This document shows positions 1 through 8,604 of a DNA stretch of 48,214 bases, one piece after another (the stretch's first letter is position 1; each line of letters starts with the position of its first letter). The translations under genes and the position numbers were made by a program. Source of the stretch: Pseudonocardiaceae bacterium (GTDB taxonomy: Bacteria > Actinomycetota > Actinomycetes > Mycobacteriales > Pseudonocardiaceae); NCBI GenBank assembly GCA_009379845.1, contig WHSZ01000048.1, positions 1-48,214 on the forward strand. The letters are read 5' to 3'. Under the pieces are notes generated by a model, which saw nothing but the letters and a program-made list of their open reading frames with translations, was not told the origin of the DNA and ran no database searches.

Positions 1-279
1 GGCGCGGGAGCCGGCGGCGCCGAAGCTGGCGCGGGCGGCAGGACCGGCGCGATGCCCGGTGGCGCGATGGGCGCCGGGGAGGGCGCGGCCGCAAAGGGCG
101 GAGCGGCCGGTTCCGCGGCGGGCCGTGGCGGCGGCATGCCGATGGGCGCGGCGGGCGCCGGCCGAGGGCAAGGCGGCGAGGACGACGAGCACCAGCGCGC
201 GTCCTTCCTCGTCGAGGACGACCCGCACGGCATCTTCGGCACCGACGAGAAGACCGCTCCGCCCGTTATCGGCGAATGA
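1..279 (+). CDS. C-terminal end of a PPE/WXG-like type VII secretion protein (5' partial)
   Basis: The reading frame enters from the left edge and ends at 279, so only about the last 92 residues are visible. They are almost entirely Gly/Ala-rich with scattered Met and Arg, then become acidic and end in a short tail (DDEHQR...FLVEDDPHGIFG...PPVIGE). From family knowledge, a Gly-rich low-complexity stretch closed by such an acidic tail is typical of PPE-domain ESX proteins of Pseudonocardiaceae. The N-terminal helical domain that would prove it lies outside the window. The next two genes on the same strand also look like ESX substrates, which supports the assignment. Repetitive composition makes the family call moderate only. 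Confidence 0.6.
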   Translation, partial: GAGAGGAEAGAGGRTGAMPGGAMGAGEGAAAKGGAAGSAAGRGGGMPMGAAGAGRGQGGEDDEHQRASFLVEDDPHGIFGTDEKTAPPVIGE

Positions 280-383
280 CATGACCGACCTGCGAAGCCG
301 GCGGACGGGGCACAACGTAAGAAGGAACCGCGACGCTCGGGTGCCCGTCTCATCGGCGCGGTTGACTGAAGGGGTGTGACAGC

Positions 384-686
384 GTGCCGAATTACCACAT
401 CGAGGCGATCGATTCGTGTCGCGAAAAGCTCGACGGAGTGAAGGGAAAGTTCCCTGAGTGCGCTGACGGCCTGCCCACGACCTGTGCACCCGATATGTAT
501 GGGCAGCTGGCCGGTTCTGGGGCGATTTCTTCGGCGGTTGACACCATGGCCGCAGCATTGCGAGACGAATTTCAGAAGGCGGGCGAACGGGCGGGACAAA
601 TCTCCGGCGCGCTGGACAAGATTTCCGTTTCCGTCCAGCAGGACGAGGAAGTCAACGCTGAGATGATGCGACTGGAATCCCGGTGA
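384..686 (+). CDS. small helical protein, EspC-like ESX-associated
   Basis: This 100-residue protein starts at a GTG preceded by GAAGGGG. It has no signal peptide or membrane segment. Residues 45-100 form a long amphipathic helix (AVDTMAAALRDEF, then KAGERAGQISGALDKI), and the N-terminal 40 residues hold three Cys (C13, C26, C34 approximately). Length, composition and place just before a WXG protein fit the EspC-like family of type VII secretion targets, which usually pair with the neighbouring WXG protein. It lies 25 bp upstream of the transglycosylase gene and is probably cotranscribed with it. The family call rests on context and helical pattern, not on a diagnostic motif. Confidence 0.6.
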   Translation: MPNYHIEAIDSCREKLDGVKGKFPECADGLPTTCAPDMYGQLAGSGAISSAVDTMAAALRDEFQKAGERAGQISGALDKISVSVQQDEEVNAEMMRLESR

Positions 687-711
687 GCACACGGCAGGCG
701 GGGAGGATGCC

Positions 712-1977
712 ATGAGTGCGGTTGACGAACTTGCCGGTGAACCCGGGGGTGCGGGCGTCACCGAGCACTGGGCGAAAATCGAAAAGGCCAACCCGGGGGA
801 AATCAACGGCATCGCCCAGGGTTTCACCCGCGCCGCCGAGGGGGCGGAAACGCACGGCAATTCGATAAGTCAAGCCGTCAGTAGCCTAGACGGCGCGTGG
901 GGCGGTGCTTCCGCGGATGCGTTCGTCGGCTACATGAACAATTTCAAGCAGGCCGGCAGCACGATCGGGGATTCGTTGAACAAGGCCGCGAATGCGCTCA
1001 CGAAGGTTGCCGAGGCGCTGGAGTCGGCGAAGTCGGAAATCGAGAGCATCTGCGCCGACGCGATGCAGGAAATCAACGCCAAGAAACGGGAGATGTCCGA
1101 CGCGAAGCCGGCGCAATTGGACAGCCAGATCCGGCCCATCGGGCAGGCCGCGGTGCAACGTGTCGGGCAACGAATCGCGTCGGCCGAGCAGCAGTTGAAC
1201 GGCCCCAAGGGGGCGCTCGAGGCCGCCAAGGAACCAGGCAGCAAGTTCTCCGAACTCCCCGCCCCCGGCGAGCAGGAATTCGTGCCACAGAACAACAAGG
1301 TCGGTGGCTGGAAACCGGTGCCTCCACCACAGCCAGGTGAGACCGGGCCGTCGGGCGCCGGAGCGGGTGGCCACGCGGGGGCCGGCGCAGGGAGCCCGGG
1401 CGGATCGAGCGGCGGTTCCGGCGGTTCCGGCGGTTCCGGCGGCACAGGTGGTTCCGGCGGCGCCGCGGGCGGCGCACTCGGCGGTGCCGGTGCGGCAGCG
1501 GGCGGTGCGCTCGGCGGAGCGGGCGCCGCCGCGGGTGGCGCGATAGGCGGTTCCGATGGCGGGGCAGCCGGTGGCGGCCTCGGGTCCAGCGGCGGTCCGC
1601 CGACCACCGGCCCACCGCCGGGCAACGTCGAGGACTGGATCAAGGAAGCCATCCGCATCCTGCGGGAGAACGGCATCCCGGTCACCGAGGAGAACATCGA
1701 CGAGATCTGGACGATCATCCAGCACGAGTCCGGCGGCGACCCGCACGCGATCAACGACTGGGACTCCAACGCCGCGAAGGGCACCCCGTCCAAGGGCTTG
1801 ATGCAGTGCATCGACCCGACCTTCGAGGCGCACAAGCTGCCCGGCCACGACGACATCTACAACCCGGTTGACAACATCATCGCCGGTGTCCGCTACACCT
1901 TCGACCGATACGGTGGCTTCGAGGGTCACCCCGGCCTGGAGTCCATGGCAGGTGGCGGCGGTTACCAGGGATACTGA
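712..1977 (+). CDS. WXG100-like protein fused to a lytic transglycosylase (SLT) domain
   Basis: 421 residues; ATG preceded by GGGAGG. Three parts are visible. Residues 1 to about 110 are helical with a W63-G64 turn (GAWGGASADAF), the hallmark of WXG100 ESX substrates. About 110-205 is further helix and proline-rich sequence. About 209-303 is a Gly/Ala/Ser linker of GGSGGSGG type. Residues 304-421 are an SLT-type transglycosylase domain with the catalytic Glu in the HESGGD motif (E339) and a GLMQ motif (363-365). There is no Sec signal peptide. I infer export through an ESX system by the WXG domain, with the SLT domain cleaving peptidoglycan glycan strands outside the membrane. Neighbours (ESX-like proteins upstream, a penicillin-binding hydrolase 21 bp downstream) fit a cell-wall role. 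Confidence 0.85.
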   Translation: MSAVDELAGEPGGAGVTEHWAKIEKANPGEINGIAQGFTRAAEGAETHGNSISQAVSSLDGAWGGASADAFVGYMNNFKQAGSTIGDSLNKAANALTKVAEALESAKSEIESICADAMQEINAKKREMSDAKPAQLDSQIRPIGQAAVQRVGQRIASAEQQLNGPKGALEAAKEPGSKFSELPAPGEQEFVPQNNKVGGWKPVPPPQPGETGPSGAGAGGHAGAGAGSPGGSSGGSGGSGGSGGTGGSGGAAGGALGGAGAAAGGALGGAGAAAGGAIGGSDGGAAGGGLGSSGGPPTTGPPPGNVEDWIKEAIRILRENGIPVTEENIDEIWTIIQHESGGDPHAINDWDSNAAKGTPSKGLMQCIDPTFEAHKLPGHDDIYNPVDNIIAGVRYTFDRYGGFEGHPGLESMAGGGGYQGY

Positions 1978-1998
1978 CCACGAATAACTGGGGGATCG

Positions 1999-3246
1999 AT
2001 GCGAAACACGGTCCGAACGATCACCGGTGGGCTGTGCGCCGCGCTGCTTGCCGCCGGTGTACTCGCAACGCAGGCGAACGCGCAGCAGCCGCCCGCACCA
2101 CCGGATCGCGCGGAGCTGGCAGCCGCACTGAAGGCCATCCCGAAAGCCGGCACCCCTGGCGCCCTCGCGGCGGTCCGCGATGAGGCGGGCCGTTGGCGTG
2201 GCACCGCGGGCGTCCGGGACATCCACGGCATGCAGCAGCCGAAACCGAACGGCCGGTTCCGCATCGCCAGCATCTCCAAGACCTTCACCGCGACACTGGT
2301 GCTGCGGCTGGCCGACGAAGGCAAGCTGGCGCTGGACGATCCGGTGCAGGAGTACCTTCCCGGGCTGCTGCCCTACCGGGAGCCGATCACCGTTCGGCAG
2401 CTGCTGCAGCACACCAGCGGCATGCCGAGGGATCTCCCGCTGGAACACAGCTGGACCAGCCTGCCGGAGGTGGACACCGAGCGGTTCGTACACTTCGACC
2501 CGGAGAAAGTGGTCGAGCTGTCCACCAGCCAGCCACTCCAGTTCCCGCCCGGCACCAGCTGGGCGTACTCCAACACCGGCTACACGGTGCTCGGCCTGCT
2601 GGTGGAAAGGCTCACCGGCCAGCCGATCGAGCGGGCGTTGCGGGAGCGGATCACCGCGCCGCTCGGACTGCGAGACACCTTCCTCGCCCGGGACTACCCG
2701 TTCCTGCCCGGTAAGGCGGCCCGCGGCTACGAGCAGCTCTACGATCCGTCGCGCGGCCTGACCGACGTCACCACCTACAACTACTCCCGGTTCTTCGGTG
2801 CGGGCAGCATGGTGTCCACCGCGCGAGACCTGAACCGGTTCTTCGGTGCGCTGCTGCGCGGCGAGTTGCTCAGCGACGGGACGCTGGCGCAGATGAAGCG
2901 GACCGTGCCGGCGCTGGACGACAAGGGCGACTACGCGGGATTCGACTACGGGCTGGGCTTGATGCGGCTGCCGCTGGACACCGTGTGCGCCGGTGCCACA
3001 CCGAGCTGGGGCCACGGCGGCGACCTGCCGGGGTTCGGTTCGTGGAGCATGCACAGCGAAACCGGCGAGCGGCAGATCACCAGCACCATGACCAGGGACG
3101 TAACCGCCGGTGATGCCCATACCGCGCACCAGACGCTGCTCGCCACCGAGTTCTGCGGACACCGCCCGGCGCCGGAAGCCGACGTGGCGTCGAAGCCGCT
3201 GAGCTCGATCACCCGGACCATCACGCTCGCTCCACGGACGCCCTAA
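1999..3246 (+). CDS. secreted serine hydrolase, beta-lactamase/D-Ala-D-Ala carboxypeptidase family
   Basis: 415 residues with an N-terminal signal peptide (positively charged start, hydrophobic core about 10-24, likely cleavage after ANA at about residue 28). The three class C beta-lactamase/DD-peptidase motifs are in order: S91-I-S-K94 (nucleophile Ser and general base Lys), Y190-S-N192, and H339-G-G341. Length and spacing match the family of secreted DD-carboxypeptidases and esterases with a beta-lactamase fold. It would act outside the membrane on D-Ala peptides or a related ester or amide. It follows the transglycosylase by 21 bp, so the two are likely cotranscribed. A true beta-lactamase or an esterase (EstB-type) cannot be excluded. 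Confidence 0.85.
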   Translation: MRNTVRTITGGLCAALLAAGVLATQANAQQPPAPPDRAELAAALKAIPKAGTPGALAAVRDEAGRWRGTAGVRDIHGMQQPKPNGRFRIASISKTFTATLVLRLADEGKLALDDPVQEYLPGLLPYREPITVRQLLQHTSGMPRDLPLEHSWTSLPEVDTERFVHFDPEKVVELSTSQPLQFPPGTSWAYSNTGYTVLGLLVERLTGQPIERALRERITAPLGLRDTFLARDYPFLPGKAARGYEQLYDPSRGLTDVTTYNYSRFFGAGSMVSTARDLNRFFGALLRGELLSDGTLAQMKRTVPALDDKGDYAGFDYGLGLMRLPLDTVCAGATPSWGHGGDLPGFGSWSMHSETGERQITSTMTRDVTAGDAHTAHQTLLATEFCGHRPAPEADVASKPLSSITRTITLAPRTP

Positions 3247-3327
3247 TCCGCGAATTCCCGCGTGGTACCCAGAACGCTAGTACGACGACGTTACAAAAGC
3301 GGTGTGGGTCCACAAGGCGGGACGGCT

Positions 3328-3340
3328 TACCCTGGCCGGC
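3328..3340 (+). promoter_or_regulatory. -10-like hexamer of a leaderless promoter
   Basis: TACCCT at 3328-3333 is followed by 7 nt and then the ATG at 3341, and no Shine-Dalgarno sequence precedes that ATG. This is the usual layout of a leaderless actinobacterial transcript. No good -35 is seen. Confidence 0.35.
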
Positions 3341-4537
3341 ATGGTCGATTCGACGGCGGTGGCTCGCGCGCTGAAAGTGGCGGACCGGGCCGCGGTGCCC
3401 CCGTTTCACGTGATGGACGTGCTTTCCGCGGCACAGGCGCGGCGGGTCAGCCACGGCGATGTGGTCTCGCTCGCCGCCGGGCAGCCCGGTACCGGCGCGC
3501 CCGCCCCGGTGCTGGATGCCGCGCAGCACGCCCTCCGCGAGCACGGCCTCGGGTACACCGTCCAGCTCGGCATCCCGGAGCTGCGTGAGGCGATCGCCGC
3601 GCACTACGCGAACGAGTACGCGCTCGACGTGAGCCCGGCGGACGTGATCGCCACGACCGGCTCGTCCGGCGGGTTCCTGCTGTCCTTCCTCGCCGCGTTC
3701 GACCCCGGCGACCGGGTGGCGCTCGCCCGCCCCGGCTACCCCGCGTACCGCAACATCCTCACCGCGCTCGGCTGCGAGGTGGTCGAGTTGCCGTGCGGCG
3801 CGGACACCCGGTTCCAGCCGACCGTGGAGTTGCTTGACGAGCTGGTGGAGCGCACCGGCCCGATCAGCGGGCTGATCGTGGCCAGCCCGGCCAACCCCAC
3901 CGGCACGGTGCTCGCGCCGGCCGAGCTCGCGGCGATCTCCGGCTGGTGCACCACGCACGGCGTGCAACTGATCAGCGACGAGATCTATCACGGCATCTCG
4001 TTCGGCGCCGAGCAAGCCTGCGCGTGGCAAAGCTCAACGGAAGCCGTGGTGATCAACTCGCTCTCCAAATACTTCTCCATGACCGGCTGGCGACTGGGCT
4101 GGATGCTGGTGCCGCAGCGGCTGCACCGCGCCGTCGACTGCCTCACCGGCAACTTCAACATCTGCCCACCCGCGCTCGCGCAGTACGCCGCGCCGGCCGC
4201 GTTCGGCTCGGAAGCCCGCGGTGAGCTGGACGGGCACGTGCGCCGCTACCACACCAACCGTGACCTGCTGCTGAATGGGCTACGCGAGATGGGCATCGAC
4301 AAGCTCGCCCCCGCGGACGGCGCGTTCTACGCGTGGGCGGACATCTCCGAGCTGACCGGCGACTCGATGAGCTTCTGCCAGCGGCTGCTCGCCGACACCG
4401 GCGTCGCGGTGGTGCCGGGTATCGACTTCGACCCGGAAGCCGGTTCACGCTACGTGCGGATCTCGTTCGCCGGCAGCACCGCGGATGTCGCCGAGGGGGT
4501 TCGCCGGATCGGCGGCTGGCTATCCGGGACACCCTGA
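3341..4537 (+). CDS. PLP-dependent class I/II aminotransferase
   Basis: 398 residues from the ATG at 3341; an upstream in-frame ATG at 3302 lacks similarity and a ribosome site. Fold-type I aminotransferase landmarks are clear: TTGSSGGF phosphate-binding loop, the NPTG motif (SPANPTGTVL), SDEIYHGI with Asp and Tyr contacting the cofactor, the Schiff-base Lys in SLSKYFSMTGWRLGW (K243), and a C-terminal substrate Arg in YVRISFAG. It transfers an amino group between an amino acid and a 2-oxoacid; substrate is not predictable, though it is closest to aspartate/alanine-type enzymes by motif. It stands alone between the cell-wall genes and a small membrane protein. Confidence 0.88.
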   Translation: MVDSTAVARALKVADRAAVPPFHVMDVLSAAQARRVSHGDVVSLAAGQPGTGAPAPVLDAAQHALREHGLGYTVQLGIPELREAIAAHYANEYALDVSPADVIATTGSSGGFLLSFLAAFDPGDRVALARPGYPAYRNILTALGCEVVELPCGADTRFQPTVELLDELVERTGPISGLIVASPANPTGTVLAPAELAAISGWCTTHGVQLISDEIYHGISFGAEQACAWQSSTEAVVINSLSKYFSMTGWRLGWMLVPQRLHRAVDCLTGNFNICPPALAQYAAPAAFGSEARGELDGHVRRYHTNRDLLLNGLREMGIDKLAPADGAFYAWADISELTGDSMSFCQRLLADTGVAVVPGIDFDPEAGSRYVRISFAGSTADVAEGVRRIGGWLSGTP

Positions 4538-4628
4538 GGTTTCCCCCGGTTCTTTCGCACCGGTACGAGCGCTCCCGGCCAGCACGTGGCAGTCTCGATA
4601 GGTAGAGACGCCCGTAGCGGAGGTACCC

Positions 4629-4808
4629 ATGATTCTGAAGATCATCGGCGCGGTGATCATAATCTGGCTGGCGTTCAGCCTTCTTGGCTTCCTTTTCAGC
4701 GCCCTGAAGTTCCTGCTGATCGTTGCCGGCGTGGTGACGATCGGTGTGCTCGGCTACGGCGCGGTCAAGGCCATCAAGGGCGGGAACACCCCGAAGCAGA
4801 TCCGCTAG
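4629..4808 (+). CDS. small membrane protein (59 aa)
   Basis: A short gene starting ATG at 4629 behind a strong GGAGG (4619-4623). The product is nearly all hydrophobic: two membrane helices, about residues 4-24 and 28-48 (AVIIIWLAFSLLGFLF and FLLIVAGVVTIGVLGY), then a short basic cytoplasmic tail ending KGGNTPKQIR. Codon use is typical of the neighbours. I do not recognise a named family. Its TAG stop overlaps the TAG stop of the convergent HAD gene in the shared palindrome CTAG (4805-4808). It is real by ribosome site, composition and clean fit between flanking genes; function is unknown. Confidence 0.7.
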   Translation: MILKIIGAVIIIWLAFSLLGFLFSALKFLLIVAGVVTIGVLGYGAVKAIKGGNTPKQIR

Positions 4809-5413
4809 GTCAGCGAGGCCAGCCAGCTCCTGGCGTCCTCGGCGCCGGTCCACAGCCGCGCGTGCATCCCGGCATCGCGCGCGCCGTCCACGTTGGGTTG
4901 CTTGTCGTCCAGGAACGCGCAGTCCGCGGGCTCGGCTTCGAGCTGGTCAAGCAACGCCTTCCAGATCCTGGCATCCGGCTTCAGCACGCCGAGCTCACCG
5001 GAGAACATCAGGTGCCGGAAATGCCGGGTCCACGGTCGCGGCTGTAACGAATCGAGGGTACGAACCCGCTCGGCGAACGAGAGCGGCGCGTTGGAGAGCA
5101 GCGCGAGCGCGACACCGTTATCGGCCAGCTCGGCGAGCAGTTCGACGGTGTCGTCGTCGGTGTGTAACCAGCCGGCGGTATCCATCTTGGCCGCGGCAAC
5201 CGCCAGCTCGGCGTCCACCTCGATACCGAGCCGGGGGCCGACCGACTGCCAGAACTCGATATCGGTGCTGCCCCGGTCGTACTCGACACGCTCGGACCAG
5301 TACGCGGGCGTCAGGTCGTTCTCGTGCACACCAAGTAACTGGGCGATCGAAGGCAGTGCCGCGGTCGGCTCGCTGATGACTCCGCCGTAATCGAAGATCA
5401 CCCAGGAAGGCAT
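4805..5413 (-). CDS. HAD-family hydrolase (HAD-IA)
   Basis: 202 residues, start ATG at 5413. HAD motifs occur in order: I, VIFDYGGVI with nucleophile Asp8; II, ALLSNAP; III, GVLKPD with the Lys; IV, CAFLDDKQPNVDGA with the acidic pair. A helical cap separates motifs I and II (about residues 16-85). The residue two after the nucleophile is Gly10, not the Asp acid/base of most phosphatases, as in the DYGGV branch that includes epoxide-hydrolase-N-like and dehalogenase-like proteins, so phosphatase activity is uncertain. The start lies 2 bp after the threonine aldolase stop, so the two form an operon. Confidence 0.85.
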   Translation of the reverse strand: MPSWVIFDYGGVISEPTAALPSIAQLLGVHENDLTPAYWSERVEYDRGSTDIEFWQSVGPRLGIEVDAELAVAAAKMDTAGWLHTDDDTVELLAELADNGVALALLSNAPLSFAERVRTLDSLQPRPWTRHFRHLMFSGELGVLKPDARIWKALLDQLEAEPADCAFLDDKQPNVDGARDAGMHARLWTGAEDARSWLASLT

Positions 5414-5415
5414 TC

Positions 5416-6474
5416 TCACCCCGCAGTCTTGATCCGATGCAGCGCCTCTGTCACGTCGTTCGTGGACACATCGCGATGCATGACGAAGCGAACCTTGCCA
5501 GACATCGGCGTGGCGAGGATACCGAGCTTGCCGAGTCCATCGAGGGTGATCTGCACGTCTGGCACCGAGGCCAGCACGATGTTCGTCGCCGGTTCCCGCA
5601 CGTCCCAGCCGAGCTCCGTCAGGCCGTTCGCGAGCGCGGTGGCGTTGCTGTGGTCCTGCTCGAGCTCCTGGATGCGGTCCAGCGCCACAAGGCCGGCCGC
5701 GGCGAGCACACCGGCCTGCCGCAGCCCGCCGCCAAGCATCTGCCGCACCCGCCGGGCGTGCTCGACGAATTCGGTGCTGCCCGCGACCACCGAGCCCGCC
5801 GGCGCGCCGAGCCCCTTGCTGAAGCACGCGGACACGGTGTCCACACCGACGGTCAGCGCACCGGGCGGCACTCCGAGCGCCACCGACGCGTGCCACAACC
5901 TGGCGCCGTCCAGGTGCACCCGCAGCCCGGCGCCCCTGGCGGCCGCGGCGAGCCGGGCGTGCTCGTGCGGCGCGGTGACCGTTCCGCCTGCGGCGTTGTG
6001 GGTGTTCTCCAGGCACAGCACCGTGGTGCGCAGCGCGTAGTACGGACGGTTCGGCGGATCGGCCGCGCCCCGCACCGCTTCCGGCGAGACCCTTCCCGGC
6101 CCCGCGTCCCAGTCAAGCGCCTCCGGCATCCCGCCGGCCAGCCACGCGGCGGTGCCGAGCTCGTTGCTGAGCACGTGCGCACCACGCGGGGCGAGAAAGC
6201 GATCGCCGCGCTTCAGGTGCACGTTCAGCGCGATCAGGTTGGCCATTGTGCCGCTCGGCGTCCACAGCGCGGCCGGTGCGCTCAGTAACTCCGCGGCCCG
6301 TTCCTCGAGCGCGCGCACGGTCGGGTCGGTGTCGAGGACGTTGTCCCCAACCTCGGCCTGGGACATCGCGACCCGCATCTCGTTGTCCGGGCGAGTCACC
6401 GTGTCCGACCGGAAGTCGAGCGGCGGGAGCGTGCTCGACGACGATTGGTGGACGAGCGCTGACGGAAAGGTCAC
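5416..6474 (-). CDS. low-specificity L-threonine aldolase (beta-eliminating lyase family)
   Basis: 352 residues from a GTG at 6474. The frame is open further upstream but the sequence there has no family resemblance. The protein opens with the hallmark LDFRSDTVTRPD, followed by VGDNVLDTDPTV, the PSGTMANLIAL cofactor loop, HLDGARLWHA (PLP-ring Asp and neighbours) and the Schiff-base Lys in ACFSKGLGAPAGS. Threonine aldolase splits L-threonine or L-allo-threonine into glycine and acetaldehyde and is a cytosolic PLP enzyme of about 340-350 residues, matching this length. It precedes a HAD hydrolase by 2 bp. Promoter elements upstream of the GTG are not clear; the sequence just before it lacks a ribosome site. 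Confidence 0.9.
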   Translation of the reverse strand: MTFPSALVHQSSSSTLPPLDFRSDTVTRPDNEMRVAMSQAEVGDNVLDTDPTVRALEERAAELLSAPAALWTPSGTMANLIALNVHLKRGDRFLAPRGAHVLSNELGTAAWLAGGMPEALDWDAGPGRVSPEAVRGAADPPNRPYYALRTTVLCLENTHNAAGGTVTAPHEHARLAAAARGAGLRVHLDGARLWHASVALGVPPGALTVGVDTVSACFSKGLGAPAGSVVAGSTEFVEHARRVRQMLGGGLRQAGVLAAAGLVALDRIQELEQDHSNATALANGLTELGWDVREPATNIVLASVPDVQITLDGLGKLGILATPMSGKVRFVMHRDVSTNDVTEALHRIKTAG

Positions 6475-6649
6475 GGTTAGATCACACCACACGCCAGGCG
6501 TAACAGTGAAGGGCCATCCGAACGATAGTCGCCCGCCCCACAGCCCGAAGGGACACTGGTGTAAAAAGTTCACCCACATTCCGAGCAACCCCATCCCGGG
6601 GTCCCGACGTCCTCTACATACAGGGCCCGACGAGTGCGAGAGAGCACGC

Positions 6650-7168
6650 GTGAATGAACGTGACGAGCAGGAGTTCGCGGAGTACTTCGTCGCCCGGCGA
6701 GATGCCGTGCGCCGCTCCGCCTACTTGCTGTGCGGTGACTGGCATCGCGCAGACGACCTCGCGCAGACGGCGTTCGTGTCCTTGCATCGGAGGTGGCGCA
6801 AGATCCGGGACAAGGGTGCGCTGGACGCCTACGTTCGCCGGTCCCTCGTGCGGGCGTCGATCGACGAGTCGCGCCGGCCGTGGCGCCGGGAACGCCAGGT
6901 CGAGCACCTGCCGGAGTCGGCGCCGGACGGCCCTGACGTGGACGAGGAGGTGGCGACCAGGCAGGCCCTGATCGCGGGGCTGCGGCGGGTGCCGGCCAGG
7001 CAGCGCGCCGTGCTCGTGCTCCGGTTCTTCGAAGGGCTGGACGTCGCGGGCGTGGCCGATGCGCTCGGCTGCACGACGGGAACGGTGAAGAGCCAGACCG
7101 CGCGCGGCCTCGAGGCGCTGCGCGATGTGCTCGGCGAGTCCGTGGACGACCTGCGGTCGGCGTCATGA
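6650..7168 (+). CDS. SigE-family ECF RNA polymerase sigma factor
   Basis: 172 residues from GTG at 6650; upstream codons in the same frame do not resemble a sigma factor. Region 2 is residues 1-75, with AYLLCGDWHRADDLAQTAFV and the -10 contact segment LDAYVRRSLVRASID. Region 4 follows from about residue 108, with PARQRAVLVLRFFEGLDVAGVA and the recognition helix in TTGTVKSQTARGLEALR. This pattern and length match the actinobacterial SigE-type ECF subfamily. The downstream gene (31 bp later) encodes a single-span membrane protein and is the likely regulatory partner, although it lacks an obvious anti-sigma ZAS motif. Confidence 0.9.
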   Translation: MNERDEQEFAEYFVARRDAVRRSAYLLCGDWHRADDLAQTAFVSLHRRWRKIRDKGALDAYVRRSLVRASIDESRRPWRRERQVEHLPESAPDGPDVDEEVATRQALIAGLRRVPARQRAVLVLRFFEGLDVAGVADALGCTTGTVKSQTARGLEALRDVLGESVDDLRSAS

Positions 7169-7198
7169 GCCAACGGAGCTCGGAAGGAGGTGGCTGTG

Positions 7199-7933
7199 GT
7201 GGATGATCGTAAGGTCGCGGAGTTGTTCCGCGACGCGGCAAGCGACGCGCCGCCGCCTTCCTTCGACGTCGAGGACGTGCTCGCGGCATCGGGGCGGGCG
7301 CGAGCGCGGCAGCGGGCTGCCGTGCTGAGCGGCTCCGCACTCGGCATAGTGGTACTTGTGGGAGGTGTGGTTGTCGGCACCAACGTGCTGAACGGTGCCG
7401 GCGACAGCGAATCCGGCTCCGCAGGTGTCGCCGCCGAGCAGCCGAGCACGACCGGTAGCAAGATGACTCCGTACGGGTTGCCGAAGGGTGGCAATCCACA
7501 AGAGAGCGTCCCGACACAGTCGCCCAAGCAGGGGGGCGACGAGTCGGGCGATGTCGGTCCACGGACCGGCAGCACCCTTCGTGGGTGTGAAAAGGTGGAC
7601 CGGGAGCTCGCCGTCGCCCTCGCTGGCGAGCTCCCGGCCACCCCCTCCGGCCGAAACGCCGGGAACCTGCGTTGCGAGCAGGGCGCCCGTTCCGCCGGCT
7701 TCCAGGTCACGGTGGACGGCAAGCTCGGCCAGGTATCCGTGCTGCTGATGCCGGATCAACCGTCCGACACCCGGCCGTGGACGGGCGCGCGCCCGCACGC
7801 CGAGCACGCGCAACGGGCGGCATCCGGTGGCCGCACCGTGGTCGTGCTCAGCGAGCCGCCGTCGGGTGGCACCGAGGCGCCGTACGCGGACCGGCTCGGC
7901 CGGATCGCCGCCGGGATCGCGGGCAAGTTCTAG
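7199..7933 (+). CDS. single-span membrane protein paired with the ECF sigma factor
   Basis: 244 residues. Candidate GTG starts lie at 7190, 7196 and 7199; AGGAGG at 7185-7190 makes 7199 (8 nt spacing) the best choice. An acidic cytoplasmic N-terminus (VAELFRDAASDAPPPSFDVEDVLAA) and an Arg-rich stretch precede one membrane helix (LGIVVLVGGVVVGTNVL, about residues 45-63). The remainder is Gly/Ser/Pro-rich, then a folded extracytoplasmic domain with two Cys. Genes of this layout regularly follow SigE-type ECF factors in actinomycetes and are annotated as hypothetical or anti-sigma-like. No HxxxCxxC zinc anti-sigma motif is present, so the partner role is inferred from position only. Confidence 0.7.
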   Translation: MDDRKVAELFRDAASDAPPPSFDVEDVLAASGRARARQRAAVLSGSALGIVVLVGGVVVGTNVLNGAGDSESGSAGVAAEQPSTTGSKMTPYGLPKGGNPQESVPTQSPKQGGDESGDVGPRTGSTLRGCEKVDRELAVALAGELPATPSGRNAGNLRCEQGARSAGFQVTVDGKLGQVSVLLMPDQPSDTRPWTGARPHAEHAQRAASGGRTVVVLSEPPSGGTEAPYADRLGRIAAGIAGKF

Positions 7934-7966
7934 CTTCGCCGGGTAAACCTGGCACGATCGCAGGTC

Positions 7967-8569
7967 ATGACCTCCGCGAGCACGCCGAGCACCCCGAAGG
8001 GCGAGCGACGGCGCAACGAGCTGATCGACGCCGCCGCGGCGTTACTCGCCGAGGGTGGATTCGAGGCCGTGCGGCATCGCGCGGTATCGGAGCGCGCGGG
8101 GCTGCCGCTCGCGTCGACCACTTACTACTTCGACTCGCTCGACGACCTGGTCAGCGCCGCCGTCGAGCGGCACAGCCGCAACGAGCTCGCCGAGTGGGCG
8201 GACTGGCTTGATGAGCTGGCCGCCCGGCAGCGCGGCGTGGACACCCTGGTCGAACTGGTGCTGGACATCCTGCTCGGCCGCCCGCCGCAGGACGGCACCC
8301 CGGACATGGACGCGGTGCTGCTGCGCTACGAGCGGCTGGTCGCCACCGGCCGGCGGCCCTACCTGCGCCCGCTGATGACCACGCTGGCCGCCGAGCTCGA
8401 GGAGCTGCTGCTGCGGTTCTTCGAGCGGTCCGGGATGCCGGTGCAGCCGGACCGGTTGAAACAGCTGATCGCACTGGTGGACGGCGCCGTGGTCAACGCG
8501 CTGGTCGAGGTGAACCCGGACCCCCGCGCCGCCGCCCGCCGCATGCTGCGCGCCGCCCTGCAGGAGTAG
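7967..8569 (+). CDS. TetR-family transcriptional regulator
   Basis: 200 residues. The N-terminal HTH domain (about residues 10-60) reads GERRRNELIDAAAALLAEGGF, then AVSERAGLPLASTTYYFDS, a textbook TetR DNA-binding segment. The C-terminal two thirds are helical and would bind ligand. The ATG follows CACGAT (7953-7958) by 8 nt without a ribosome site, suggesting a leaderless transcript. It lies 35 bp upstream of, and in line with, the tartrate/D-malate dehydrogenase gene, so it may control that gene and itself; no clear palindrome was found in the 33 bp upstream gap. Confidence 0.88.
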   Translation: MTSASTPSTPKGERRRNELIDAAAALLAEGGFEAVRHRAVSERAGLPLASTTYYFDSLDDLVSAAVERHSRNELAEWADWLDELAARQRGVDTLVELVLDILLGRPPQDGTPDMDAVLLRYERLVATGRRPYLRPLMTTLAAELEELLLRFFERSGMPVQPDRLKQLIALVDGAVVNALVEVNPDPRAAARRMLRAALQE

Positions 8570-8604
8570 CCCTGAACACACCCCGGCCACACAGAGGAGT
8601 GCGC

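Noticed and set aside
1336..1620. Gly-codon repeats as a separate DNA repeat element
   Set aside because: The repetition follows from the GGSGGSGG linker of the WXG-transglycosylase and is in frame with it.
886..3162. Long open frame on the minus strand opposite the transglycosylase and serine hydrolase genes
   Set aside because: It is the antisense shadow of two well-supported genes in GC-rich DNA; composition is Arg/Gly/Val-rich with no domain and no ribosome site.
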